Part shown: piece by piece, positions 24,087-32,334 of the stretch
Position numbering within the stretch: the stretch's first letter is position 1
How the letters are laid out: every line of letters begins with the position of its first letter
From: Schlegelella_A sp038231215
GTDB lineage: Bacteria > Pseudomonadota > Gammaproteobacteria > Burkholderiales > Burkholderiaceae_C
DNA: 64,000 nucleotides
Reading direction: 5' to 3'
NCBI GenBank assembly: GCA_038231215.1
Contig: JBBRLS010000005.1
Location: forward strand, 1-64,000
Notes under the pieces: generated by a model
Told to the model about the DNA's origin: nothing
What the model saw: the letters and a program-made list of their open reading frames with translations, nothing else
Databases searched by the model: none
Translations under genes and position numbers: made by a program

Positions 24087-24929
24087 ATGACGACGCGCCC
24101 GTCCATCGGCCCGCTCACGCCGCATCTGTTCCGTCCCGACCGGACGCGGCCGGTGCGCGCCAAGCTGCAGCACCTGCTCGCCGCGACCCGCGTCGTGCCG
24201 CACGCCCACCCGTGGGGGCAGATCGCGATCTCGAGCACCGGCGTCGTCCGCGTCACCATGCCGCACGGCACGACCATCGTGCCGCCGTCGCGCGCGCTCT
24301 GGATCCCGCCGGGTGTCGAGCACGCGGTGACGGTGGTCGAAGACGCCGACCTGCTCACCCTGTACCTCGACCCCGGCCGGCGCAGCCAGGGCCTCGCCGC
24401 CGGCGCCGGTGAAGCGGCGCGATGGCAGCAGTGCCGCGTCCTCGAAGCGTCGCAGCTGCTGCTCGCGCTGGCGCTCGAACTCGACGCCCGGCCCGACAGC
24501 AGCCGCGTCGTCCTAGACCGTGAAGCGCTGCACCGCGAGAAGCGAATCGCCGCCCTGCTCGTCGACGAGCTGAAGCGCGCGCCGCAGGTGCCGCTCGGCG
24601 TCGCCTTGCCCACCGAGAAGCGCCTGCGCCACCTGTGCGAGGCGCTGCTCGACGATCCGTCGCGTCATGCCTCGCTCGACGCCTGGGCCGCCGATGCCGG
24701 GGCGAGCGCGCGAACCATTGCACGACTCTTCCGCAGCGAGCTGGGCACGACCTTCGTTCGCTGGCGCGAGCAGGTGCTGCTGGCACGCGCCGTGCCGCTC
24801 GCCGCGCGCGGCATGCCGATGGCGGCAATCGCCGCCGAGCTGGGCTATGCGAGCCCGAGCGCCTTCGCGGCGATGGTGCGACGCTCGGTCGGCAGTTCGC
24901 CGCGGCGCTTCTTTCGCGCCGGAGCCTGA
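24087..24929 (+). CDS. AraC-family transcriptional regulator with N-terminal cupin domain
   Basis: A 280-aa regulator. The ATG at 24087 was chosen over the earlier one at 24033 because the preceding 18 residues are basic and unlike the family. The N-terminal cupin-like sensor includes HAHPWGQI and the metal-style PPGVEHAV. The C-terminal half has two helix-turn-helix motifs (SLDAWAADAGASARTIARLF and MAAIAAELGYASPSAFAAMV) and ends SPRRFF, typical of AraC activators. It probably controls the divergent MFS exporter. Confidence 0.88.
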   Translation: MTTRPSIGPLTPHLFRPDRTRPVRAKLQHLLAATRVVPHAHPWGQIAISSTGVVRVTMPHGTTIVPPSRALWIPPGVEHAVTVVEDADLLTLYLDPGRRSQGLAAGAGEAARWQQCRVLEASQLLLALALELDARPDSSRVVLDREALHREKRIAALLVDELKRAPQVPLGVALPTEKRLRHLCEALLDDPSRHASLDAWAADAGASARTIARLFRSELGTTFVRWREQVLLARAVPLAARGMPMAAIAAELGYASPSAFAAMVRRSVGSSPRRFFRAGA

Positions 24930-25100
24930 TGCGACGATTTCGGCGCGACGGGCGTCGACGTGTTGGAACGGCGCGCTTTCATGAGCCGGTCATCGGCCTC
25001 CGCCGGCCGCGCATCGTTGTAACCATTCGTACGATCGCGCAAGGCCTAGACTGCGTCCGAATCGAGCACGCCACCTTCCCGGCGCTGCCCAGGAGCACCC
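24930..25100. other. 171-base intergenic region, nothing certain
   Basis: The gap separates the AraC gene from the hypothetical gene at 25101. TTGTAA at 25017 and TAGACT at 25047 resemble promoter hexamers but are too far apart (24 bases) to form a normal sigma-70 promoter. Nothing else stands out. Confidence 0.3.
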
Positions 25101-26414
25101 ATGCTGACATCGCTGTTCGGAGACCTCGGCCCGGCCCGCGACGGCAAGGGCAAGTCCCGCGATTTCGACGACACGACGCCCGACTCGCAGAGCGGCTTTG
25201 CGGCGACGGCGATCATGGAAAGCATCGCCACCGAGGTCAACGACCGTGGCCAGATGGTCGATCGCCACGTCAGCGACCTGGTCGTCATCGGCTCGCCGGC
25301 ACAAGCGATCCGCGAACACTTCGCGGCCACTCGCGCCGACCTCGAAAGCGCCTCGTCGATGATCACGCTGCTCGACCCGGTCGGGGTCTGGGCGTCTGCG
25401 GTCGTCAAGGCCCTGTCCGACGCCGGCGGTCGGCCGATCGAGCGGCTGCATCTGCGCGAGAAGACGACGCTGCGCACGATCGCCATGATCGAGCGGACGA
25501 CGCTGGTGCGCCGTCAGGAAGACACGCTGCGCATCTTTCACGCCGACGTGCGCGCACCCGGCCCCGAGAACGCCGAGATCCCGGTCGCGCTGATGGAGCG
25601 CAGCCAGATGACGGCCGTCATCATCGGGCCGATGCAGCCGCACGCCATCGATGCGCTGCTCGCTTCCTTGCGCCAGGCGACCAGCCTGCCGACCTGGCGC
25701 TGCCCGAACCTGCTGTTCCAGTTGCCGCCGAGCGCGGCGTGGATCAACAACAAGGTCCAGGCCATTGTCTGGCCGGCGCGGCTGCACGTGCACATCGTCA
25801 GCGAGCCGATGACCGGCGCGTCGTCGGTATGGAACGCGATGCTGGGCGTCTGGAACGAGGTCAAGCTGCAGCCCGGCTGGGATCCTTCGGCCGTCTCGCC
25901 GATGCTCGGCATCAGCGACTTCCCCATCAAGGTCGGCGAGCTCGGCGGCGGCGTGGCACCGGGCGGCAAGGCTGCCGCACCGGCGTTGTCGGCGCCCGTG
26001 GTCGGCACCGGTGCCCCGCAGCCGCAGATCACGCGCGGCGTTCTCGATGCGGCACGCGGTCGCCAGGCGTTGTCCAGCCTGCTCAAGCTCGAGGGCCTGA
26101 TCGGCTGCGCTCTCGTCGACGCGACCACCGGCCTGGTCCTCGCCCACGAAGCACGCGAAGACCAGTCGATCGACATGGAGCTGGGCGCCGCGGCGGCGGC
26201 GCAGGTGCTTCGCGCGCACCGCGATTCGGCGCGCAGCATGGGCCTCACCGATGCGATCGACGAGGTCATCACCACCGCCGGAGCGCGCAACGTGCTCATC
26301 CGCGCGCTGCAACGGCACGCCGAGCTCTTCATCGTCGCCTTGTTCGAGAAGCACCGCACCAACCTCGCGCTGGCCCGCTTCCAGTTGCTCGAGGTCGAGC
26401 GCAGCCTCTCGTAG
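25101..26414 (+). CDS. Hypothetical protein with possible roadblock/LC7-like C-terminal domain
   Basis: A 437-aa cytosolic protein with no signal peptide and no membrane helix. The N-terminal 275 residues do not match a family I recognise. They contain repeated amphipathic helices and strands such as IFHADVRAPGPENAEIPVAL and MTAVIIGPMQPHAIDALLAS. A linker rich in Gly, Ala and Pro follows at about 285-310. The last about 125 residues (SSLLKLEGLIGCALVDATTG, LVLAHEA, ARNVLIRALQRHAELFIVAL) look like a roadblock/LC7 fold, found in bacterial GTPase-regulating and gliding proteins. There is no GTPase gene next door. It converges with rnhA 9 bases away. Confidence 0.6.
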   Translation: MLTSLFGDLGPARDGKGKSRDFDDTTPDSQSGFAATAIMESIATEVNDRGQMVDRHVSDLVVIGSPAQAIREHFAATRADLESASSMITLLDPVGVWASAVVKALSDAGGRPIERLHLREKTTLRTIAMIERTTLVRRQEDTLRIFHADVRAPGPENAEIPVALMERSQMTAVIIGPMQPHAIDALLASLRQATSLPTWRCPNLLFQLPPSAAWINNKVQAIVWPARLHVHIVSEPMTGASSVWNAMLGVWNEVKLQPGWDPSAVSPMLGISDFPIKVGELGGGVAPGGKAAAPALSAPVVGTGAPQPQITRGVLDAARGRQALSSLLKLEGLIGCALVDATTGLVLAHEAREDQSIDMELGAAAAAQVLRAHRDSARSMGLTDAIDEVITTAGARNVLIRALQRHAELFIVALFEKHRTNLALARFQLLEVERSLS

Positions 26415-26423
26415 AGAGTCGTC

Positions 26424-26897
26424 TCAGGCGCGCAGCGCGTCGCTACCGGTCTTCAGCGCGAGCGCCTTGTTGGCGAGTGCGTCGGCCATTTCATTGCAGC
26501 GATCGCCGTTGTGGCCGCGCACCCAGCGCACGCTGACCTTGCGCGCATCGACCAGCGCGAAGAGCTGCTTCCACAAGCCGAGGTTGGCGACCGGCTCGCC
26601 CTTCGAGTTGCGCCAGCCCTTGCGCTCCCAGCCGGCGCGCCATTCGCTGATGCCCTTCAGCACGTACTGACTGTCCGAGACCAGCTCGACGGCGGCGTCG
26701 GCCGGCACGCGCGCCAATCCTTCGATCGCCGCCGTGAGTTCGGCGATCTGGTTGGTGCCGTGACCGATGAAGCCGAAGTGATCGCTCTCGGCACCGCTGC
26801 CTGGCTCGATGAGGACGGCGCCCCATCCGGCCGGCCCCGGGTTGGAAGGCGCACAGGCGCCGTCGGTGTAGGCGATCCACTTCGGCTTGTCGTTCAT
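26424..26897 (-). CDS. rnhA: Ribonuclease HI
   Basis: A 157-aa RNase H that cleaves RNA in RNA-DNA hybrids. The four catalytic acids are visible: Asp in AYTDGACAPSNPGP, Glu in QIAELTAAIEGL, Asp in LVSDSQYVLKGI and Asp in NEMADALANKA. The basic-protrusion stretch WERKGWRNSKGEPVANLGLW is that of the E. coli-type enzyme. It starts 10 bases after the methyltransferase stop and is probably cotranscribed. In related bacteria dnaQ often follows. Here an unrelated gene on the other strand follows instead. Confidence 0.97.
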   Translation of the reverse strand: MNDKPKWIAYTDGACAPSNPGPAGWGAVLIEPGSGAESDHFGFIGHGTNQIAELTAAIEGLARVPADAAVELVSDSQYVLKGISEWRAGWERKGWRNSKGEPVANLGLWKQLFALVDARKVSVRWVRGHNGDRCNEMADALANKALALKTGSDALRA

Positions 26898-26907
26898 TCG
26901 GTTCGGT

Positions 26908-27753
26908 TCATCGGCTGTCGCCGTGGGTTTCGAGTTCGGCCCGGCGCTGCGTCGCGGCGACCGGGGCAGGAGCGGTCACCGCCTTCACGCGCAGCTCGTC
27001 GCGCACCAGGCCGACCAGCCGCATGCCGCGCACGCGCTTGACCGCGACGATGTAGTAGAGAGCGCCGAAGGGCGGCCACCAGCGGTCGCCAACGCCCTCC
27101 ATCCACTCGAAGCGGGCCAGCCATTTGGCCGACGTGACCGGCGGGATGTAGCAGCCGAAGCGGCCCGACTCGACCTCGAAGCTGAGCAACCGAAGCCAGT
27201 CGCGCAGGCGCCGGTAGCCGATGAACTCGCCGGCGCGCGGCAAGAACAGATCTCGCTCGGTGCCGAGGCCGAGGCGGCGCCGCATGCGGCCCAGCCGCTG
27301 CCGCGTTCCCCACAGGCTGGCCGGATTGAAGCCGAGGATGATGACCCGGCCTTCGGGTACGAGCACGCGCTCGACTTCGCGCAGCGTGAGGTGCGGGTCG
27401 CGCGCCAGCTCGAGCGCATGCGGCAGGACGACGAGATCGAGGCTGGACCCGTCGAAGGGCAAGGCGTCGAAGTGGCAATGCAGCGTGATCGCCCTCTTCT
27501 CCGCAGCCGCCGGCGCTGCGACGTCGGCGGGATGCTCGTCGCCTTTTTCCGGCGGCGACTCGACCGCGAGCCAGCGATGCGGCATGCGATTGGCGCGCAA
27601 GGCGTCGAGCTCGGGCAGGCCGAGCTGCAGGGCGTGAAAGCCGAACAGGTCGACCACGGCCTGGTCGAGATGGCGCTGCTCCCACGCGAGCAGGTACTCG
27701 CCCGCGGGAGTCTTCAGCCACTGGGGCAACTGTATGATCGCGCCTTCCGTCAT
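26908..27753 (-). CDS. Class I SAM-dependent methyltransferase
   Basis: A 281-aa protein. The ATG at 27753 is chosen because it forms CATG with the divergent start of the gloB remnant and begins MTEGAIIQLPQWLKTPAGEYLL, as in the family of methyltransferases found between gloB and rnhA in Burkholderiales. A weakly conserved Rossmann core spans about residues 65-160, with LDLVVLPHALELARDPH and VLVPEGRVIILGFNPASLWG, typical of the methyltransferase 11 type. The classic GxGxG loop is not evident, so the cofactor site is divergent. The substrate is unknown. Confidence 0.82.
   Translation of the reverse strand: MTEGAIIQLPQWLKTPAGEYLLAWEQRHLDQAVVDLFGFHALQLGLPELDALRANRMPHRWLAVESPPEKGDEHPADVAAPAAAEKRAITLHCHFDALPFDGSSLDLVVLPHALELARDPHLTLREVERVLVPEGRVIILGFNPASLWGTRQRLGRMRRRLGLGTERDLFLPRAGEFIGYRRLRDWLRLLSFEVESGRFGCYIPPVTSAKWLARFEWMEGVGDRWWPPFGALYYIVAVKRVRGMRLVGLVRDELRVKAVTAPAPVAATQRRAELETHGDSR
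27733..27738 (+). promoter_or_regulatory. -10 element (TATGAT) for the gloB remnant and mltD
   Basis: TATGAT at 27733-27738 sits about 14 bases before the gloB remnant start, so the transcript would begin near 27745 with a leader of about 7 bases. It lies inside the methyltransferase coding region. No strong -35 is visible. Confidence 0.4.
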
Positions 27754-27913
27754 GAACCTGACCGCCGTACCCGCCTTCAGCGACATCTGCATCTGGACGA
27801 TAGCCGCCGGCCGCGTCGTCGTCGTCGATCCGGGCGAAGCAGGGCGGGTCCATGCCGCGCTCGATGCCAGGCGGCACGCGTTGACGGCCATTCTAGTGAC
27901 GCGCTATCGATGA
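27752..27913 (+). pseudogene. gloB: Truncated hydroxyacylglutathione hydrolase (gloB) remnant
   Basis: A 53-codon frame matches the N-terminus of glyoxalase II: MNLTAVPAFSDICIW, then VVVVDPGEAGRV, then LTAILVT. In functional enzymes the next residues are the metal-binding HHHxDH. Here the frame reads TRYR and stops at 27913, so the whole active site and about 200 further residues are gone. The stop overlaps the mltD start as ATGA. It may now serve only as a leader that couples translation to mltD. It cannot be an active glyoxalase II. It overlaps the divergent methyltransferase start. Confidence 0.85.
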
Positions 27914-29553
27914 CGGCACAACGCGCCCGGCCCTCGGCTTTCGCGACGATCGCGAGCCTGCTCTGCCTCCTCGCCGGCTGCGTCTCTGCCCCTCCCTCCT
28001 CCCCGTCGTCGCCGCCCGCGCTGCCCTTGTCGGCGCCCGCCGTGACCGCCGCAGACGCGCTGCCGAGGGGCAATGAGGACGCGGCGGCACAAAGCGTGGT
28101 CAACGCCGCTTTGGCGCCCGAGAAGTCCGCGGCCGCGCCGGTGCCGGTCGACCCTTTGCGCCCCGACGTGCACCTCGATCTCGACGATCGCGCCGCCCGC
28201 GTCGACCTCTGGGATCGCGTGCGCCGCGGTTTCGCGATGCCCGACCTCGACAGCGACCTGGTGCGCGATCGCGAGCGTTGGTATGCGACGCGGCCCGACT
28301 ACGTCGCGCGCATGACCGAGCGCGGCGGGCGCTATCTCTTCCACATCGTCGAAGAGCTCGACAAGCGCGGCATGCCGACCGAGCTGGCGCTGCTCCCCTT
28401 CATCGAGAGCGCGTTCAATCCGCAGGCGATGTCAGTGGCGCGCGCCTCGGGCATGTGGCAATTCATCCCCTCGACCGGACGCAACTTCGAGCTGAAGCAG
28501 AACGTCTTTCGCGACGACCGCCGCGACGTGCTCGCCTCGACCCGCGCTGCCCTCGACTACCTGCAGAAGCTGCACGGAATGTTCGGCGACTGGCAGCTCG
28601 CGCTGGCCGCCTACAACTGGGGCGAAGGCAGCGTGCAGCGTGCCATCGCCAGGAACCAGAAGGCCGGCCTGCCGACCAACTACGAGAGCCTGCGCATGCC
28701 GGCCGAGACGCAGCTCTACCTGCCCAAGCTGCAGGCAGTGAAGAACATCGTCGCCCGCCCCGGCGACTTCAACCTGAAGCTGCCCGAGCTGTACAACCAC
28801 CCGTATTTCCTGAGCGTGCCGATCGAGCGCGACATGGACGTGGACGTGGCCATCAAGCTCGCCGGCATTCCGCTCGACGAGTTCCAGACGCTGAACCCGC
28901 AGATGAACCGGCCCGTCATCCTCGCCGCGGGAACGCCGCAAGTGCTGCTGCCCTACGACAGCGCCAACCGTTTCGTGCACGAGCTGCCGCGGCACCGCGG
29001 CGCGCTGGCGACCTGGACTGCATGGACCGCACCGAAAACGATGAAGACGGCCGAGGCCGCGAAGTCTGTCGGCATGAGCGAGGAGCAGTTGCGCGAGGTC
29101 AACCAGATCCCGGCGCGCATGCTCATCAAGGCCGGCTCGACCTTGCTTGTTCCGCGCGGCCACACCTTGCTTGCCGATGTCTCTAGCCACGTCGCCGACA
29201 CGGCCATGCTCTCGCTGTCGCCCGATGCGCCGCCGTTGCGCAAGGTCTCGGTCAAGGCCGGCCGGCGCGACACCGTCGCCTCTCTGGCGAAGCGCTATCG
29301 CGTCAACGCCACGCAGCTCGCCGAGTGGAACAAGGTCGGGCCGGGCGCGAGCTTCGCGGCGGGGCAGACGGTCGTCTACTACGTCGCCCAGCCAACGCGT
29401 CATGCCCAGGCGCGCGGCACGCAGACCGCGCGGGTCTCGTATGGGCCGCGCTCGGCGCCCCGCGTTCGGTCCGCCCATTCCGCGTCGGCGAGGAAGCAGG
29501 CTCTGCCTGCCGGCACGCGCACAGCCCAGCACGGCGGCGGCCCCAGGAGCTGA
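27910..29553 (+). CDS. mltD: Membrane-bound lytic murein transglycosylase D-like lipoprotein
   Basis: A 547-aa lipoprotein. The signal peptide ends in the lipobox LLAGC with Cys24. A Pro/Ala/Ser-rich linker follows to about residue 80. The SLT domain carries the catalytic Glu166 in LPFIESAFNPQAMS, then ASGMWQFIPSTGR and ALAAYNWGEGSVQRAI, so it should cut murein glycan strands with formation of anhydro ends. The C-terminal part has LysM-type repeats (AAKSVGMSEEQLREVNQI and VASLAKRYRVNATQLAEWNK). The start overlaps the stop of the gloB remnant. It converges with recR. Confidence 0.93.
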   Translation: MTAQRARPSAFATIASLLCLLAGCVSAPPSSPSSPPALPLSAPAVTAADALPRGNEDAAAQSVVNAALAPEKSAAAPVPVDPLRPDVHLDLDDRAARVDLWDRVRRGFAMPDLDSDLVRDRERWYATRPDYVARMTERGGRYLFHIVEELDKRGMPTELALLPFIESAFNPQAMSVARASGMWQFIPSTGRNFELKQNVFRDDRRDVLASTRAALDYLQKLHGMFGDWQLALAAYNWGEGSVQRAIARNQKAGLPTNYESLRMPAETQLYLPKLQAVKNIVARPGDFNLKLPELYNHPYFLSVPIERDMDVDVAIKLAGIPLDEFQTLNPQMNRPVILAAGTPQVLLPYDSANRFVHELPRHRGALATWTAWTAPKTMKTAEAAKSVGMSEEQLREVNQIPARMLIKAGSTLLVPRGHTLLADVSSHVADTAMLSLSPDAPPLRKVSVKAGRRDTVASLAKRYRVNATQLAEWNKVGPGASFAAGQTVVYYVAQPTRHAQARGTQTARVSYGPRSAPRVRSAHSASARKQALPAGTRTAQHGGGPRS

Positions 29554-29586
29554 GGCGCCGGGACGGTCACGAGCGAAGGAAGCGCG

Positions 29587-30177
29587 TCAGCGCCGGTCGA
29601 CGAAGGCGTGGGCGATGGTGCCGAGGTCGACGTACTCGAGCTCGCTGCCGATCGGCACGCCGCGCGCCAGCCGCGTCACCCGGATGCCGCGCGACTGCAA
29701 GGCCTCGGCCAGCACGTGCGCCGTCGCCTCGCCTTCGGCGGTGAAGTTGGTGGCGAGAATCACTTCTTCGACGACGCCATCGCCGGCGCGGTCGAGCAGC
29801 TCACGGGCGCCGATCTCGAGCGGGCCGATGCCGTCGAGCGGGCTGAGCCGGCCCATCAGCACGAAGTAGAGGCCGCGATAGCTGCCGGTGCGCTCGAGCG
29901 CGGCCTGGTCGGCCGGCGTCTCGACGACGGCGAGCTGGCGCCGGTCGCGCGACGCATCGAGGCAGATGCTGCACACCGGCTGCTCCGTGAACGTGTGGCA
30001 GCGCTCGCAGTGACGCACGCGAGACACCGCCTGCTGCAATGCATCTGCGATGCGCCGGGCGCCGTCGCGGTCGTGCTGCAACAGGTGCCAGGCCATGCGC
30101 TGCGCCGACTTGACGCCGATGCCGGGCAGGCGGCGCAGCGCTTCGACGAGTCCTTCGAGGGACGCTTCAGCAGCCAA
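29587..30177 (-). CDS. recR: Recombination mediator protein RecR
   Basis: A 196-aa protein of the RecFOR pathway that helps load RecA at gaps. The helix-hairpin-helix (LRRLPGIGVKSAQRMAWHLL), a C4 zinc finger with Cys57, Cys60, Cys69 and Cys72, the Toprim domain (VVETPADQAALERTG) and the C-terminal Walker B-like segment are in the normal order. It begins 12 bases after the ybaB stop, in the usual dnaX-ybaB-recR operon. Confidence 0.97.
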   Translation of the reverse strand: MAAEASLEGLVEALRRLPGIGVKSAQRMAWHLLQHDRDGARRIADALQQAVSRVRHCERCHTFTEQPVCSICLDASRDRRQLAVVETPADQAALERTGSYRGLYFVLMGRLSPLDGIGPLEIGARELLDRAGDGVVEEVILATNFTAEGEATAHVLAEALQSRGIRVTRLARGVPIGSELEYVDLGTIAHAFVDRR

Positions 30178-30189
30178 TGAGCGCGGACC

Positions 30190-30516
30190 TCAGAATGGCA
30201 GCTTCATGCCCGGCGGCAAGGGCATGCCGGCGGTCAGCTTGCCCATCTTCTCCTGGCTCACCGCCTCGGCGCGCCGCACGCCGTCGTTGAAGGCGGCGGC
30301 GACCAGGTCTTCGAGCATTTCCCTGTCGTCGCCGACCAGGCTCGGGTCGATGGCGATCCGCTTCACGTCGTGCTTGCAGGTCATCGTCACCTTGACGAGA
30401 CCGGCGCCCGACTCGCCCACGACCTCGATCGTCGCGAGTTCGTCCTGCGCCTTCTTCAGGTTGTCCTGCATCGCCTGGGCCTGCTTCATCAGACCGGCGA
30501 GTTGACCTTTCATCAT
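30190..30516 (-). CDS. ybaB: YbaB/EbfC family nucleoid-associated protein
   Basis: A 108-aa DNA-binding protein. It has the typical MKGQLAGLMKQAQAMQDNL coiled-coil start and the central GAGLVKVTMTCKHDVKRIAI strand motif, and it ends in the Met/Pro-rich tail GKLTAGMPLPPGMKLPF. It lies between dnaX and recR, 19 bases after the dnaX stop, as in most proteobacteria. Confidence 0.96.
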   Translation of the reverse strand: MMKGQLAGLMKQAQAMQDNLKKAQDELATIEVVGESGAGLVKVTMTCKHDVKRIAIDPSLVGDDREMLEDLVAAAFNDGVRRAEAVSQEKMGKLTAGMPLPPGMKLPF

Positions 30517-30535
30517 GGCTGTCGCTCCTGGAAAA

Positions 30536-32263
30536 TCACAACGGCTTCACCGAGCCCGGGACGATGCGCGCCGTCTTGTACTGCGCGAGCAGTGCCTTGA
30601 CGAGCGGATCGTCGTGAATCACCTGTTCGGCCTCCGCCTGCCGGCGGCGGCGCGCCTCGGCGGCGCGCTCGGCCGGCGTGTCGCTCGCTGCACCGGCGTC
30701 GATCTCGAGCCGCACCGGCCTTTGCAATGCCTCGGCCATCGCCACCTGCAAGCGTTCGCGCAAGGCCGGCGCGCGCAGGTTCTCGCGCTCGACGCGCAAG
30801 CGCCAGACGGGTTCGGCCTGACCTTCGTCGATCGCAACGCATTCGGCTTGCATGGCCAGCTCGCGAACCATCGCGGCGATGCCGCCGGCCTCGACCATGC
30901 GCGACACGAGGTCGGTCCAACGGTCGGCAGACGCGCCGTCATGCACGAGCGGCATCGCCGCGGCAGCGCGTGAAGGCTCGACCTCGGGCGCCCGGGTCTC
31001 GGGCGCGCCGGTATGCGAGGTTTCGGCCGACGGCACGTCGCTGCGTGCAGCAGCAGTGCGCGTCATCTCGACCTGGGCCACATGGATCGGCGGCGCGGCG
31101 CGCAACGCCTTCTCGGTGCGCACCGCAACCGGCACCGGCTGCGGCGTGCTGCCCGCAACCTCGGCACGCGGCGGAAACGCGAGCATGCGAAGCAGCACCA
31201 TGACGAGGCCGCTGTATTCGTCCGGTGCGAGCGGGAGCTCGGCGCGGCCATTGAGAACGATGCTGTAGAGAAGCTGAGTCTCGTCGGCGGGCAGCAACGA
31301 CGCCAGGCGCGCCGCGCCATCGGCGTCGGGATCGTCGCTTTCGTCGACGCCGGGTACGGCTTGCAGCACCGCCATTTCCTGCAGAAGCACCGCCAGTTCC
31401 TCGAGCGTGCCGGAGGCCGAGAGGCCGAGCTCGCGCAGCCCGTCGACGGCTGCGATCAGCGCGCGACCGTCGTTCACGGCGATCGCCTCGACGAGACGAA
31501 CCGCGTGACCGCGATCGACCGCGCCGAGCATGCGACGCACCGGCTCTTCCTCGACGCTGCCGCTGCCGTAGGCGATCGCCTGGTCTGCCAACGAGAGCGC
31601 ATCGCGCATCGAGCCGCGCGCGGCGCGCGCGATCAGCTTCAGCGCCGTCGCGTCACCGCTGATCGCCTCCTCGCGCAGCACCGTCACGAGATGCTCGACG
31701 ATGGTCTGCGGCGCCATCGGCCGCAGGTTGAACTGAAGGCAGCGCGAGAGCACGGTCGCCGGAACCTTTTGCGGGTCGGTGGTCGCAAGGACGAACTTCA
31801 GGTAGTCGGGCGGCTCCTCGAGCGTCTTCAGCATCGCGTTGAAAGCCGTCGTCGTGAGCATGTGCACTTCGTCGATCATGTAGACCTTGAAGCGACCCGC
31901 CACCGGCTTGTAGACGGCCTGGTCGAGGAGCTGCGTGATCTCGTCGATGCCGCGGTTCGAGGCCGCGTCCAGCTCGACGTAGTCGAGGAAGCGGCCGGCG
32001 TCGATGTCGAGGCAGGCGCGGCACACGCCGCAGGGGCGCGCGGTGATGTCACCGGTGCCGTCGGGTCCTGTGCAATTGAGCGACTTGGCGAGGATGCGCG
32101 AGATCGTCGTCTTGCCGACGCCGCGCGTTCCGGTGAACAGCCAGGCGTGGTGCAGGCGCTTCTGCGTGAGCGCGTTGACGAGCGCCTGCACGACGTGCGT
32201 CTGCCCGACCAGCGCCTCGAAATTGCGTGGCCGATATTTGCGCGCCAGCACCGTGGTCGACAT
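30536..32263 (-). CDS. dnaX: DNA polymerase III subunit gamma/tau
   Basis: A 575-aa clamp-loader ATPase. Walker A is GTRGVGKT at residues 45-52. The zinc site is Cys64, Cys78, Cys81 and Cys84. The Walker B equivalent is MIDEVHML and sensor 1 is LATTDPQKVP. The C-terminal region from about residue 375 is Ala/Pro-rich, then becomes the tau-type domain that contacts DnaB and polymerase alpha. No slippery A-run was seen where a gamma-producing frameshift would be expected. The start at 32263 (MSTTVLARKYRPRNFEALVG) is the family N-terminus. Confidence 0.96.
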   Translation of the reverse strand: MSTTVLARKYRPRNFEALVGQTHVVQALVNALTQKRLHHAWLFTGTRGVGKTTISRILAKSLNCTGPDGTGDITARPCGVCRACLDIDAGRFLDYVELDAASNRGIDEITQLLDQAVYKPVAGRFKVYMIDEVHMLTTTAFNAMLKTLEEPPDYLKFVLATTDPQKVPATVLSRCLQFNLRPMAPQTIVEHLVTVLREEAISGDATALKLIARAARGSMRDALSLADQAIAYGSGSVEEEPVRRMLGAVDRGHAVRLVEAIAVNDGRALIAAVDGLRELGLSASGTLEELAVLLQEMAVLQAVPGVDESDDPDADGAARLASLLPADETQLLYSIVLNGRAELPLAPDEYSGLVMVLLRMLAFPPRAEVAGSTPQPVPVAVRTEKALRAAPPIHVAQVEMTRTAAARSDVPSAETSHTGAPETRAPEVEPSRAAAAMPLVHDGASADRWTDLVSRMVEAGGIAAMVRELAMQAECVAIDEGQAEPVWRLRVERENLRAPALRERLQVAMAEALQRPVRLEIDAGAASDTPAERAAEARRRRQAEAEQVIHDDPLVKALLAQYKTARIVPGSVKPL

Positions 32264-32334
32264 GCGAACGATTCTACGGTCGGGCCTGCGAGCTTCCTGC
32301 CGTGCGGGATAATCCATGGCACCAAACGAGACCG

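Noticed and set aside
30536..32263. Programmed frameshift in dnaX making gamma
   Set aside because: I saw no A-run slippery site followed by a stem in the region that would produce the short form.
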